NCBI GenBank assembly: GCA_963714375.1
Contig: CAVQOG010000006.1
Location: forward strand, 496,001 to 560,000
DNA from: UBA5794 sp963714375
Lineage (GTDB): Bacteria; Actinomycetota; Acidimicrobiia; Spongiisociales; UBA5794
Reading direction: 5' to 3'
DNA: 64,000 nt
Within the stretch, counting starts at the first letter, position 1, and each line of letters begins with the position of its first letter. The notes under the pieces were generated by a model. That model was given only the letters and a program-made list of their open reading frames with translations, had not been told where the DNA came from and ran no database searches. Both the position numbers and the translations under genes were made by a program. This document shows positions 27,133 through 36,117 of the stretch, in pieces.

Positions 27133-28268
27133 TCGGGTCCTACGGTTTCAAGGAGGAAATCGGCAATCGTCGACTCGTACCGGGACGCATCGACATTCCA
27201 CAAGTCGGCGTGTCCTCCCTGTGCGAAAGTCTCGGTGGTGACGAGGCTGGGAATGGCAGACGAGAATGCCTCGAACTGTGCAACGTCCGTCACCGGGTCC
27301 TTCGCCCCGTACATCAAGAGTATCGGTACATCGAACTCACCGGCGCGTGCGATCTGATTGAGCGCAGCCCAGTCGAGTCCGAAACGAATGGACGCCAGAT
27401 TTCGGCCGAGCCACGAGACGACAGCTGGGGTCCCCTCATCGCCTGCATAGTCGACCGCGACCGACTCGATATCGAGTACTGGGGAGTCATAGATGACCCC
27501 TTTGACGAGATCCACGACTTCTGATTGATGGAGAAACATCGACACGATGCTCGCTCCAAATCCGGAACCGATGATGACGACGTCCTTGGCTCCCTTGCGG
27601 ACCGCTAGCTGCACGGCGGCGTCGAGGTCATGCCATTCCTCGATTCCCCAGTAGCGGAGTCCAGATTCACTCGGAGTGGCATTGACATCGTTGCGGTACG
27701 AAATCGAAAGAACGGGAAAGCCAAGTTCGACAAGAGATGGGAGAACACGCAGCGATTCGTCAAGGCGGTCATTCCCCCTCCCGTGGACGAAGATCACCCA
27801 GGTTGCCCGACGGCCATCGACGAACCAGGCGTCGTGGGGTCCGATGTCTGAGGGTGTGCGGAGCGGCTCCCATCCGATGCCGAGGGCAGACTCGGGATCG
27901 CCCGTGTAGGCATCGGTGTCAATGCTCGCAGCATCGCCTTCGGCGAACTCGCCGACCATCGGGAGAACTCCCCGTTCAACCGAATCCTCGGTGACGCGAA
28001 CGATGGTGGAGACCTGTGCATATGCCTCAGCGCCCTCAAGCCCCCAGACCCCTTCACGAATCGTCTGATCGGTTCGGTCCACAACGATTCGACCCGCGCC
28101 ATTCGATGCGACGGTCAGATCGAACGCTGGGTTGTCGGCGAGCGGCACCATCAGGGCAGATCGAAGGGCGTTGGCATGCATCCACGAAAGAACGAGGACG
28201 AGGATGAACACAGCGCCGACCAGCCCGAGGATCGCGCGGCCGGTCCATGTTGGTATCCGAATCGCCAT
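27129..28268 (-). CDS. Membrane-anchored alpha/beta hydrolase
   Basis: A 379-residue protein with one N-terminal TM segment (about residues 12-32). A 100-residue region of unknown type is followed by an alpha/beta-hydrolase domain. FVHGRGN is the oxyanion strand, GSGFGAS the nucleophile elbow, and ILLMYGAKDPVT the acidic residue, with GGHADLW the His. The substrate is unknown. It is the first gene of the unit that leads into the cysteine desulfurase, mnmA and ligA. Confidence 0.78.
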   Translation of the reverse strand: MAIRIPTWTGRAILGLVGAVFILVLVLSWMHANALRSALMVPLADNPAFDLTVASNGAGRIVVDRTDQTIREGVWGLEGAEAYAQVSTIVRVTEDSVERGVLPMVGEFAEGDAASIDTDAYTGDPESALGIGWEPLRTPSDIGPHDAWFVDGRRATWVIFVHGRGNDRLDESLRVLPSLVELGFPVLSISYRNDVNATPSESGLRYWGIEEWHDLDAAVQLAVRKGAKDVVIIGSGFGASIVSMFLHQSEVVDLVKGVIYDSPVLDIESVAVDYAGDEGTPAVVSWLGRNLASIRFGLDWAALNQIARAGEFDVPILLMYGAKDPVTDVAQFEAFSSAIPSLVTTETFAQGGHADLWNVDASRYESTIADFLLETVGPE

Positions 28269-28322
28269 GAGGTGAAGAGTAGGGATCGATCCCGTTTGGA
28301 GTGAGCTGCGGGACTCGTCGTG

Positions 28323-29090
28323 CTACTCGCCGGTGAAACTCGGCTTTTCCTTTGCGATAAAGGCTGCCACACCGATCCGGGCATCCTGTGTCTTGAATAC
28401 CTCGGAAAACTGCTCTGCCTCGATCCCGATTCCACCCTCGAGGGTGATGTCCCACCCGATCCGAACCGCTGCCTTCACCGCCGCGTATGCTTTCGTTGGG
28501 CCCTTTGCGAACACTGCTGCATCCTCAAGCGCAAGGGCGAGTACCTCATCGTCTGGCGCCGTCTTATCGGCGAGCCCGATCGCGAGAGCTTCCGGTGCCC
28601 GTACCTGCCGACCGGTGAGGCACATTTCCTTGCATCGCTGTGGGCCAACGATCCGCGCAAGGCGCTGCGTCCCACCTGCGCCAGGGATGATTCCGAGGAG
28701 GATCTCGGGCTGACCGACCTTTGCCCCTTCTCCGAAGTACCGAAAATCGGCACCCATCGACAGCTCAAGCCCTCCTCCGAGGGCAAAGCCGGTGACCGCA
28801 GCGATCGTCGGTTTCGGAAGTGCCTCGAATGCAGCTATCGCCTCCACGAGTCCCGAAGCCTGTCTGTCTTCATCGCCGGCGTCGAACGAGGCCTGGAACC
28901 CCGTGATGTCGGCGCCCGCAGCGAAGTGCGGCGATCCGGTGATGACGACCGCTCGCACGGACGGGTCCATGGCCATCGAGAAGGCTTCGGAGAGGTCGGC
29001 GATGAGAGCCCGATTCAGAGCGTTGACCGGCGGGCGGTTCAGCGTGATCTGCGCAACGCCTTGGTCGACCGAGTAGTTGACAAGTTCCAT
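28323..29090 (-). CDS. Enoyl-CoA hydratase/isomerase family protein
   Basis: A 255-residue crotonase-fold protein. ITLNRPPVNALNR and the oxyanion-hole GSPHFAAGADITGF begin the domain, GFALGGGLELSMGADFR and GIIPGAGGTQRLAR contain the two catalytic glutamate regions typical of hydratases. The chosen ATG 29090 gives the family's usual length. It follows meaB by 40 bases, in keeping with fatty-acid or propionyl-CoA metabolism, but the exact acyl-CoA is not evident. Confidence 0.9.
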   Translation of the reverse strand: MELVNYSVDQGVAQITLNRPPVNALNRALIADLSEAFSMAMDPSVRAVVITGSPHFAAGADITGFQASFDAGDEDRQASGLVEAIAAFEALPKPTIAAVTGFALGGGLELSMGADFRYFGEGAKVGQPEILLGIIPGAGGTQRLARIVGPQRCKEMCLTGRQVRAPEALAIGLADKTAPDDEVLALALEDAAVFAKGPTKAYAAVKAAVRIGWDITLEGGIGIEAEQFSEVFKTQDARIGVAAFIAKEKPSFTGE

Positions 29091-29130
29091 GGCTGCTCCT
29101 TCACGTGCGTCGTGTTCAAGTGATCTCAGG

Positions 29131-30051
29131 CTACTGCGCGGCGAGCAGTCGGTCTGCCAGCGTCCACGGGTCGATACGTCGTTCGACCAAATCTTCAATG
29201 GCATCGCTACTGATTGCGTCAACGGAGTGCTCTATTGAGTCCCGCAGCGCGCCGACGAGGGCATGGCGAGCCCGGTTGCTGCGCACCTGGTCCATCTGAT
29301 TTTCGGTTGCAAGATGGTCCCTGTGTTCGTTGATTGACCGCCACAGGCCATCAATCCCCGATCGCTCCGTCGCGATCGTGGCAACGACCGGTGGCCGCCA
29401 CACCGTGGCGGGGCCGATATCGAGCATCGCACCGAGGTCCTTGATCGTCGTGGGTGTTTCCGGTCGGTCAGCCTTGTTGACGACGAAGATGTCAGCTATC
29501 TCGAGAAATCCTGCCTTCGCTGTTTGAATCCCGTCGCCCCAGCCGGGGTTCACGACAACAATGGTCGTGTCGCATGCTGACGCGATCTCAACCTCTGACT
29601 GACCAACGCCGACCGTTTCGACCACGATCTCGTCGAACCCAAGACCGTCGAGCGCTGCGATGACGGCTGGAGTCGAGCTTGCAATCCCGCCGAGGTGTCC
29701 TCGGTTTGCGACGGACCGGATGAAGACGTTTGGATCGTCAGCGTGCTCCCCCATCCGAATCCGATCACCGAGAATCGCGCCACCCGTGAACGGACTCGAC
29801 GGATCAACAGCGATGACGGCTACACGTCCTGGTCCTGATCGCATTGAGGTGATGAGGCCCGAAACAAGCGTGGATTTGCCCGCACCGGGCGCCCCGGTGA
29901 CACCCGTGATCCTGGCGTTGCCGCCAAGCAGGTACAGCTCGCCAACGATTTGGCGACCCACCGCATCCCCGTCTGCGACATGGGTGATCAACCGAGCGAT
30001 CGCCCGTTGATCTCCCCCCTGCGCAGCTTCAATCAATCCTTCAGTCTCCAC
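29131..30051 (-). CDS. meaB: MeaB/ArgK-type GTPase for methylmalonyl-CoA mutase
   Basis: A 306-residue SIMIBI GTPase. GVTGAPGAGKSTLVSGL is the P loop, AVDPSSPFTGGAILGDRIRM and VETVGVGQSEVEIA are the switch and G-loop segments, and VNKAD the base-recognition motif. MeaB guards cobalamin-dependent acyl-CoA mutases, loading and protecting the B12 cofactor. No mutase gene is in this window, so it would have to lie elsewhere. Confidence 0.92.
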   Translation of the reverse strand: METEGLIEAAQGGDQRAIARLITHVADGDAVGRQIVGELYLLGGNARITGVTGAPGAGKSTLVSGLITSMRSGPGRVAVIAVDPSSPFTGGAILGDRIRMGEHADDPNVFIRSVANRGHLGGIASSTPAVIAALDGLGFDEIVVETVGVGQSEVEIASACDTTIVVVNPGWGDGIQTAKAGFLEIADIFVVNKADRPETPTTIKDLGAMLDIGPATVWRPPVVATIATERSGIDGLWRSINEHRDHLATENQMDQVRSNRARHALVGALRDSIEHSVDAISSDAIEDLVERRIDPWTLADRLLAAQ

Positions 30052-30072
30052 AAACCGACATTAGGCCATTTC

Positions 30073-30110
30073 CGCGTACCCAGGGTATGAACCCACCAAA
30101 AACGGTGGGT
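30073..30110. repeat. Stem-loop element, left copy of an inverted pair
   Basis: Positions 30073-30097 are the exact reverse complement of 30615-30639 (25 bases). Overlapping it is a local hairpin, ACCCACC and GGTGGGT (30091-30110), just after the meaB start region. With the right copy it brackets the nifU-like gene. The sequence ending GGTGGG-T-ACGCG is also seen beside tRNA-Glu at 4639-4650. Confidence 0.75.
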
Positions 30111-30175
30111 TACAGCCCATAGAACGGGTTCGGCGCGGACGGATGGGCATATCAGGAGAACGGATAGTGGGACAG

Positions 30176-30478
30176 TCAGCCGGTTGCTACAACGTCAACA
30201 ACACCAGGAACGCGATCGCGGAGTATGCGTTCGATACCAGCGGTGACCGTTGTCTCAGAGATCGGACAACCTCCACAGGCCCCCACAAGCTCGAGGTTGA
30301 CGGTTCCGCCGTTGACCCCTGTTAGAACGACGTCACCGCCATCGGCTTGGAGTGCGGGACGGAGGTAGTCAAGCGTGTCGTTGAGCAAGTCGATGTCAAT
30401 ATCTGTGGCACCACTCAGCGCCGGACGTTCCGCAACGCCGCCGATAGTGATGATGCTTCCCTCTACTTCTGCCGTCAT
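30176..30478 (-). CDS. NifU C-terminal-domain protein (Fe-S scaffold)
   Basis: A 100-residue protein. LRPALQADGGDVVL and VELVGACGGCPISETTV (CxxC) are the NfuA/NifU C-terminal signatures, where a pair of subunits carries a 4Fe-4S cluster. It likely delivers clusters to target proteins. ATG 30478 is chosen; an earlier ATG at 30520 adds unrelated residues. It stands alone between two inverted repeat copies. Confidence 0.85.
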   Translation of the reverse strand: MTAEVEGSIITIGGVAERPALSGATDIDIDLLNDTLDYLRPALQADGGDVVLTGVNGGTVNLELVGACGGCPISETTVTAGIERILRDRVPGVVDVVATG

Positions 30479-30599
30479 GTGCTCCTCGATCAAGTGATGG
30501 TATCGCACACTCGCGTACAATTTCCAACACCGCTGTAGTCGAAACTGTTCCTCGCTGGTCGATCAGCGAAGCGTGTCGGGTGGGGTCGTTCTCTGGGCC

Positions 30600-30639
30600 A
30601 CCACCCACCCTCACGGTGGGTTCATACCCTGGGTACGCG
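30600..30639. repeat. Stem-loop element, right copy of an inverted pair
   Basis: Positions 30615-30639 are the exact reverse complement of 30073-30097. A local hairpin CCCACC and GGTGGG precedes it. It lies in the 170-base gap between murA and the nifU-like gene; no other feature is seen in that gap. Confidence 0.75.
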
Positions 30640-30649
30640 AAAACGGTGG

Positions 30650-31903
30650 TCAGGTGCGGGTGATTGTGGCGCCCAATGACACGAGGTTGGGGACAAAGCT
30701 GTCGTAGCCGCGGTCGATGTGGTTCACGTTGGTAATTGTGGTTGAGCCTTCGGCGCGCAATGCCGCAATAGTGAGCGCTGCTGCTGCGCGGATATCGCAA
30801 CCGTCCACCTCGCAGCCTGAGAGGCTTTCGACACCGCGGACCACGACGTGCTGGCCTTCAGCGTGGACGTCCCCACCCATCCGATTGAGCTCTCCGATGT
30901 AACGAAAGCGGCCGGCGTAGATATTCTCGGTGACGATCGAAGTTCCGTTGGCGGTCGATAGGTACACAACCATCTGGGGATGCATATCGGTGTGGAACCC
31001 CGGGTAGGGCAAGGTTGCGAGGTCCACCGCTTCGGGACGGTCAGGACCGGTAACGGTGATCGATGTCTCCGTTACCGAAACCGTTGCTCCCGTTGCTTCA
31101 AGCTTCGCAAGCTCCATGCGCAGGTGTTCGGGCACACAGCCTTCGACCGTGACGGTTCCCCGCGTGGTCGCACCCGCCACAAGATAGGTTCCAGCCTCAA
31201 GGCGGTCCGGAATTGTTCGGTGCTCAGCAGGGCTGAGTTCAGTGACGCCGTAAACCTCGATTGTTGACGTTCCCGCGCCATCGATCTTCGCTCCCATCTT
31301 GCGCAGGAACTCCGCCAGATCGGTCAGCTCAGGTTCACGAGCCGCGTTGCGGATCGTCGTCGTCCCTTCAGCGAGGACCGATGCGAGCAGAAGGTTCTCG
31401 GTCGCCCCTACGGAAGGAAACTCCAAGAAAACGTCGGTTCCGTGGAGACCGTCCGGTGCGGAGGCGTGGAGCACTCCATGACGCAGATCGAACTGTGCTC
31501 CCATCGCTTCGAGTCCCTTCACATGGAAGTCGATGGGACGCGCACCAAAGTCATCACCCCCAGGGAGAGCAACGCGGGCTTCTCCACAGCGCGCCAGGAG
31601 CGCCCCGAGAACGAGTATCGACGCACGCATCTGTCGAACGAGTTCAAGCGGTGCTTCCGGGTTCGGATTCTCGGGAACGATGATCTGAAGCGTCGTTCCA
31701 TCTCTGACGCAGCGAGCTCCTACATGCTCAAGCACCCGACCCATGATCTCAACATCCACGATTCGCGGCACGTTGTGCAACGTGTGTTCACCTGGCGCAA
31801 GCAATGCACCCACGAGGTGCTTGAGGGCGGCATTCTTGGCTCCAAGGATCGGAATCGATCCCTCGAGTACCGAACCGCCGGTGACAACAATTGCATCAGA
31901 CAT
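30650..31903 (-). CDS. murA: UDP-N-acetylglucosamine 1-carboxyvinyltransferase
   Basis: A 417-residue EPSP-synthase-fold enzyme. GAKNAALKH carries the substrate-binding Lys and Asn, and RPIDFHVKGLEAMGA follows the active-site loop. That loop reads LPGGDDFGARP, so residue 117 is Asp where most bacteria have the Cys attacked by fosfomycin. MurA adds PEP to UDP-GlcNAc, the first step of peptidoglycan synthesis. The same Asp is known in Mycobacterium tuberculosis, so intrinsic fosfomycin resistance is expected. The upstream lipoprotein ends 57 bases before its start. Confidence 0.95.
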   Translation of the reverse strand: MSDAIVVTGGSVLEGSIPILGAKNAALKHLVGALLAPGEHTLHNVPRIVDVEIMGRVLEHVGARCVRDGTTLQIIVPENPNPEAPLELVRQMRASILVLGALLARCGEARVALPGGDDFGARPIDFHVKGLEAMGAQFDLRHGVLHASAPDGLHGTDVFLEFPSVGATENLLLASVLAEGTTTIRNAAREPELTDLAEFLRKMGAKIDGAGTSTIEVYGVTELSPAEHRTIPDRLEAGTYLVAGATTRGTVTVEGCVPEHLRMELAKLEATGATVSVTETSITVTGPDRPEAVDLATLPYPGFHTDMHPQMVVYLSTANGTSIVTENIYAGRFRYIGELNRMGGDVHAEGQHVVVRGVESLSGCEVDGCDIRAAAALTIAALRAEGSTTITNVNHIDRGYDSFVPNLVSLGATITRT

Positions 31904-31960
31904 CGCACCGAGGTTACGCGCACAACCGAGATATCCGGCGTCACCAGCAGTGACGTTGTC

Positions 31961-32473
31961 CTACGGCCGGATCTCAACCGAGTCGAATACGAAGTCCGCC
32001 TGTGCTTCCCATGAGTCGTTTGGCGCTCGCATCTCAACCCCAATTCCGCTCGAACCCCCCGTCGGAACCAAGAGATGCCACATCGCACCATCTTGGTGCT
32101 TGCCCCACGAACGCTCTGCACCTCCCACAACACGCTGCGAGCGCGAGAACGTACCGACCCCTGCATTCTCGATCAGCGTCCAAAACGATCGAGTGACCTC
32201 TGATGTCGGAGCCGGCCAACTCCCCCCGGCGTTGGTGACAATCGCTTCAAGGTTGATGACGCCCGCGGTGAGAAACGTATTCGACGGCGCTACATCATGA
32301 TGGGCGGAGACATATCCCTCACCGACCTCGTATGACCAACCATCGGGAACATCGATGCAGAACGTTTCGGCGCACACCGTCTCTGAACCCGCTATTGGCG
32401 GAGCATCTGGTCCCGATGAGCACGCGGACACGACCACGGCAAGCACAGACACGGCAACGATGGCGAGCTTCAT
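31961..32473 (-). CDS. Putative lipoprotein
   Basis: A 170-residue secreted protein. The N-terminal signal peptide ends in VVVSACSSG, a lipobox with Cys at residue 18. The mature part begins with a Pro-rich stretch and has two short Cys-containing strands (SETVCAETFCIDVP), then a mixed beta domain ending FVFDSVEIRP. No family was recognised. Divergent from rpiB, with a 72-base gap. Confidence 0.6.
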   Translation of the reverse strand: MKLAIVAVSVLAVVVSACSSGPDAPPIAGSETVCAETFCIDVPDGWSYEVGEGYVSAHHDVAPSNTFLTAGVINLEAIVTNAGGSWPAPTSEVTRSFWTLIENAGVGTFSRSQRVVGGAERSWGKHQDGAMWHLLVPTGGSSGIGVEMRAPNDSWEAQADFVFDSVEIRP

Positions 32474-32545
32474 GCGGAGAGGTTACGCCCCGCGGCACCT
32501 ACCCGATTCGACGCTACGCTCACGTCGGGCAATCAAGGAGTACAG

Positions 32546-32995
32546 GTGCGGATCGCACTCGGATCAGACCACGCCGGATTCGACCTCAAGAACGAATTGG
32601 CCGAACACCTGTCCGCAGCGGGTCACGAAGTCATCGATCTCGGAACCGATTCAACGGAACCCGTCGATTATCCGGACTACGCGGCCGCAGTGGCTCGGGA
32701 GGTTGTCCACGGATCGGCCGAGCGTGGCATCATTGTGTGTGGCTCCGGTGCCGGTGCCTCAATCGCCGCGAACAAGATCACCGGCGCCCGTTCAGCTGTC
32801 GCTCACGACCACTACACGGCCCATCAGGCAGTTGAACACGACGACATGAATGTGTTGGCGCTCGGAGCCCGCATCATCGGAACGACGACTGCGAAAGAGC
32901 TCGTGGATGCATACATCGGTGCGCAGTTCAGCGGCGAGGAACGACACAGCCGCAGACTCCGCAAAGTCGTGGAGCTCGACCGCAACCGCGGCTGA
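32546..32995 (+). CDS. rpiB: Ribose-5-phosphate isomerase B
   Basis: A 149-residue RpiB/LacAB protein. ALGSDHAGFDLK opens it, GIIVCGSGAG holds the catalytic Cys65 that acts as the base, and HDDMNVLALGARIIG the phosphate-side residues. It interconverts ribose-5-phosphate and ribulose-5-phosphate in the pentose-phosphate pathway. This is the housekeeping copy; a second paralogue with Asp in place of that Cys lies in the microcompartment operon at 49.8 kb. GTG start. Confidence 0.93.
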   Translation: MRIALGSDHAGFDLKNELAEHLSAAGHEVIDLGTDSTEPVDYPDYAAAVAREVVHGSAERGIIVCGSGAGASIAANKITGARSAVAHDHYTAHQAVEHDDMNVLALGARIIGTTTAKELVDAYIGAQFSGEERHSRRLRKVVELDRNRG

Positions 32996-33079
32996 TCGAT
33001 CCTTGTGCCCCAGCCTTGTTGACGCGAATCCCTTGTCGCATGGGCAGCGTCAGCCGATACCATGGAAGGGATGACGACA

Positions 33080-35176
33080 ATGCCTGAAGCAACAACACCG
33101 CGATTTGTCAATCGGGAGATCTCCCTTCTCGATTTCCAAGAACGCGTCTTTCACCTCGCCGAATCTCAGCATCTCCCGCTGCTTGAGCGAATCAAGTTCG
33201 TGGCAATCGTGTCTTCGAACCTCGACGAATTCTTTCAAGTCCGGGTCGCCGGTCTCGCCGAGCAGGCCCGCAACGGTGTCACTGCCCGCAGTCCAGACGG
33301 CTTGACGGCCCAGGAACAACTCAGCGCCATCACTGAGCGAGCCAGCGATCTCCAGAGTCGCATCGACAGCCTCTTCCAGAAGGAGCTTGTCCCGCTCCTC
33401 AGCGACGAAGGCATCCACATTGAAACGATCGAATCGCTCGATGCTGATGATCGTCTGTATCTCGATCAGGTATTTGAGGATCAGATATTTCCGATCCTGA
33501 CACCGCTCGCCGTGGACCCCTCGCACCCGTTCCCGTACATCTCGAACCTCTCACTCAATCTCGCGGTTCTCGTGGCGAACAGTGAGGGATCGGTCCAGTT
33601 CGCGCGTGTGAAGATTCCTCCCAATGTCGCCCGATTCATCGCTTTGGAGGACGGCAACCGATTCCTGCCAATCGAACAGGTGATCGGAACCCACCTGTCT
33701 CGCCTCTTTGGTGGTCTTGAAGTCCTGGGTTGGTCAGCATTCCGCGTGACGCGCTCAGCCGACATCGCGGTCGAAGAGGAAGAGGCAGATGACCTTCTCG
33801 CAGCGATGGAGTCCGTACTGAGATACCGACAGCGTGCTGCCCAGGCGGTTCGCCTCGAGGTCGAATCCGGAACCTCAGCATCCGTCATGACGATGCTGCT
33901 CAACGGTCTTCAACTTGAACCGGCGTCCGTCCATGTTCGCGAGGCACCGTTGGGTCTCGCCAGCCTGTGGGAGCTCTACGGTCTTGATCGCCATGACCTC
34001 AAGGAGGAACCATGGCAACCGGTGACGCAGCCAGCGCTTGCCGAGGTTGAAGGCCGATCGCCGGACATCTTCGCACAGATACGCAAGGGTGACATCCTGG
34101 TCCACCACCCATACGAATCCTTTGCCACTTCCACTGCTGCATTCCTTTCCCAGGCTGCTTCAGATCCAAATGTGCTCGCGATCAAACAGACGTTGTATCG
34201 CACGTCGATGGCAGACGACCCTGCGATCGGTGGTGAGCGGGCAATTGTCAGAACGCTGATGACTGCAGCCGAAGCAGGGAAGCAGGTCGTGGTTCTCGTC
34301 GAGCTGAAGGCTCGTTTCGATGAAGCCGCGAACATCAACTGGGCGAAGATGCTTGAGGCGGCGGGAGTCCACGTCGTGTATGGCGTCTATGGATTGAAGA
34401 CCCATTCCAAGGCACTCCTTGTGGTTCGCAAGGAGCACGGTGGTATCACACGCTATTCACACATCGGCACGGGCAACTACAACCCGAAAACTGCGAGGCT
34501 GTACGAAGATCTCGCATTCTTTACCGCCGACCCCGCGGTGGGTTCAGACCTTTCCGAGCTGTTCAACCTGCTCACCGGCCACGCACGACCCGTTGGATAC
34601 AGCAAGATCCTTGTGGCGCCGCACACACTGCGCTCTGGCATCATCGAACGGATCAGACAGCAGGCTGATCTTGGCGCGGACGGTCGCATCCTGTGGAAGA
34701 TCAACCATCTCGTTGATACCGAAATCATCGATGAGCTCTACACAGCCTCCCGGATGGGATGCAAGATCGATCTCATCATCCGAGGCAACTGCTCGGTCAT
34801 GGCGGGGGTTCCCGGACTCTCCGAAACGATCACCGTCCGCTCGCTCATCGGACGTTTCCTCGAGCACAGCAGGATCTACAGATTCGGCGATCCCGAACGA
34901 GGAACCGCCGTTTACTACATCGGCTCAGCTGACATGATGACTCGGAACCTCGATGGAAGAGTTGAGATCCTGGTGAACGTCTCCGAGCCCAGACTTGTCG
35001 AACGACTCGGCAGAATCATCGAGATTGAGATGGGCGACGACTCGCTCGCATGGGAGCTCCAGGGGTCGGAATGGTCGAAAGTGCCGACCTCGGCCGGCAT
35101 CGATACGCACGCAACACTCCGGGAATTGACCGTTGCGGGGTCACAGCTCGATCCATTGGCTCCACAGGTTCTGTGA
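33080..35176 (+). CDS. ppk1: Polyphosphate kinase 1
   Basis: A protein of about 698 residues with the PPK1 domain order. The N domain begins FVNREISLLDFQERVFHLA, then a head domain, and the two catalytic C domains follow. ILVHHPYESF, the phospho-histidine motif THSKALLVVRKE and GTGNYNPKTARLYEDL are diagnostic. It makes long polyphosphate from ATP. Candidate ATGs at 33062, 33071 and 33080 are in frame; the last has GGAAGGG nine bases ahead. Its stop overlaps the start of the MutT-like gene (GTGA). Confidence 0.96.
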   Translation: MPEATTPRFVNREISLLDFQERVFHLAESQHLPLLERIKFVAIVSSNLDEFFQVRVAGLAEQARNGVTARSPDGLTAQEQLSAITERASDLQSRIDSLFQKELVPLLSDEGIHIETIESLDADDRLYLDQVFEDQIFPILTPLAVDPSHPFPYISNLSLNLAVLVANSEGSVQFARVKIPPNVARFIALEDGNRFLPIEQVIGTHLSRLFGGLEVLGWSAFRVTRSADIAVEEEEADDLLAAMESVLRYRQRAAQAVRLEVESGTSASVMTMLLNGLQLEPASVHVREAPLGLASLWELYGLDRHDLKEEPWQPVTQPALAEVEGRSPDIFAQIRKGDILVHHPYESFATSTAAFLSQAASDPNVLAIKQTLYRTSMADDPAIGGERAIVRTLMTAAEAGKQVVVLVELKARFDEAANINWAKMLEAAGVHVVYGVYGLKTHSKALLVVRKEHGGITRYSHIGTGNYNPKTARLYEDLAFFTADPAVGSDLSELFNLLTGHARPVGYSKILVAPHTLRSGIIERIRQQADLGADGRILWKINHLVDTEIIDELYTASRMGCKIDLIIRGNCSVMAGVPGLSETITVRSLIGRFLEHSRIYRFGDPERGTAVYYIGSADMMTRNLDGRVEILVNVSEPRLVERLGRIIEIEMGDDSLAWELQGSEWSKVPTSAGIDTHATLRELTVAGSQLDPLAPQVL

Positions 35177-36072
35177 TCAACCACCCGATTCCACCGAACG
35201 AATCCATCTGGGCGGCAGGCTGTGTGGTTGCCCGCGTTGGCGATGACGGTGACCCTGAATACCTCGTCGTCCATCGCCCCCGCTATGACGACTGGTCCCT
35301 TCCGAAGGGAAAACTCAACAAGGGTGAAACCTTTCTCGACGCTGCCCTTCGAGAGGCCGAGGAGGAAACAGGGATTTCGGTGAAGAAGCCACGACCCGTC
35401 GGATCAGTCGGCTATTTCACCAAGGCTGACAACCCCAAGGTCGTCAAGTGGTGGCTCGTGAAGCCTCGCAGCGGTTCATTCAAACCCAACAGCGAAGTTG
35501 ACAAGATCAAGTGGCTCCCGTTCGACAAAGCCGTCAAGAAGCTGACCTACAAGAACGACAAGGCCGTCCTTGATCGAGCCAACGACATGCAGCTCGAGCG
35601 GTCCGCTGGCACGATCCACCTCGTCCGCCACGCATCGGCAGGATCACGAGATACGTTCGACCCGGATGACGCGAAGCGCAACCTTGACAAGACCGGTGAG
35701 CAACAGCGGGAGGCGATTCGTACGCTGCTCATGGACCACCCCATCACTCGGATCGGATCGTCCAACTTCACCCGATGCGTCGAAACCGTCCAACCGCTAG
35801 CAGAACGCCTTGGAATCCCCATCGAGCGCGAAGTTGCGCTGATCGAAGGGTCACACCCAGATCGCACCGTTGGACTCATTCATGATCTCCAGCAGGAGGC
35901 AGCTGTGCTGTGCACCCACAGCGATGTCATCGGCGACCTCATCAGACAGCTCTTCGAAGCTGGTGTTCCCATGAATGGTCCCATGAAGTGGGCAAAGGGA
36001 AGCATCTGGATGCTTCGCACGATCGAAGGACGCGTCGTGTCCGGCGAGTACATCGCTCCGCCTGTTGGTTAG
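35173..36072 (+). CDS. MutT1-like Nudix hydrolase fused to a histidine phosphatase
   Basis: A 299-residue fusion. Residues 1-140 are a Nudix domain (AAGCVVARVG, and the Nudix box GETFLDAALREAEEETGIS). Residues about 150-299 are a SixA/phosphoglycerate-mutase-type phosphatase with IHLVRHASAGSR and TRCVETVQPLAERL. The architecture matches mycobacterial MutT1, which hydrolyses 8-oxo-dGTP and diadenosine polyphosphates, and that gene also neighbours ppk1. GTG start overlaps ppk1. Confidence 0.9.
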   Translation: MINHPIPPNESIWAAGCVVARVGDDGDPEYLVVHRPRYDDWSLPKGKLNKGETFLDAALREAEEETGISVKKPRPVGSVGYFTKADNPKVVKWWLVKPRSGSFKPNSEVDKIKWLPFDKAVKKLTYKNDKAVLDRANDMQLERSAGTIHLVRHASAGSRDTFDPDDAKRNLDKTGEQQREAIRTLLMDHPITRIGSSNFTRCVETVQPLAERLGIPIEREVALIEGSHPDRTVGLIHDLQQEAAVLCTHSDVIGDLIRQLFEAGVPMNGPMKWAKGSIWMLRTIEGRVVSGEYIAPPVG

Positions 36073-36099
36073 ATCGTCCTAGACCTGTCGGTCAAGGGG

Positions 36100-36117
36100 C
36101 TAGACCTTTCGGTCTAG
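36100..36117. terminator. Hairpin at the end of the ubiD-phosphatase transcript
   Basis: CTAGACC-TTTC-GGTCTAG is a perfect 7-base inverted repeat that includes the phosphatase stop codon. A related imperfect hairpin (CTAGACC to GGTCAAG) lies just upstream on the plus strand, near the end of the convergent MutT1-like gene. Probably a terminator for either or both strands. Confidence 0.45.

Noticed and set aside
30073..30639. Inverted repeats of an insertion sequence
   Set aside because: The enclosed gene encodes a NifU-type protein, not a transposase, and no target-site duplication was seen.
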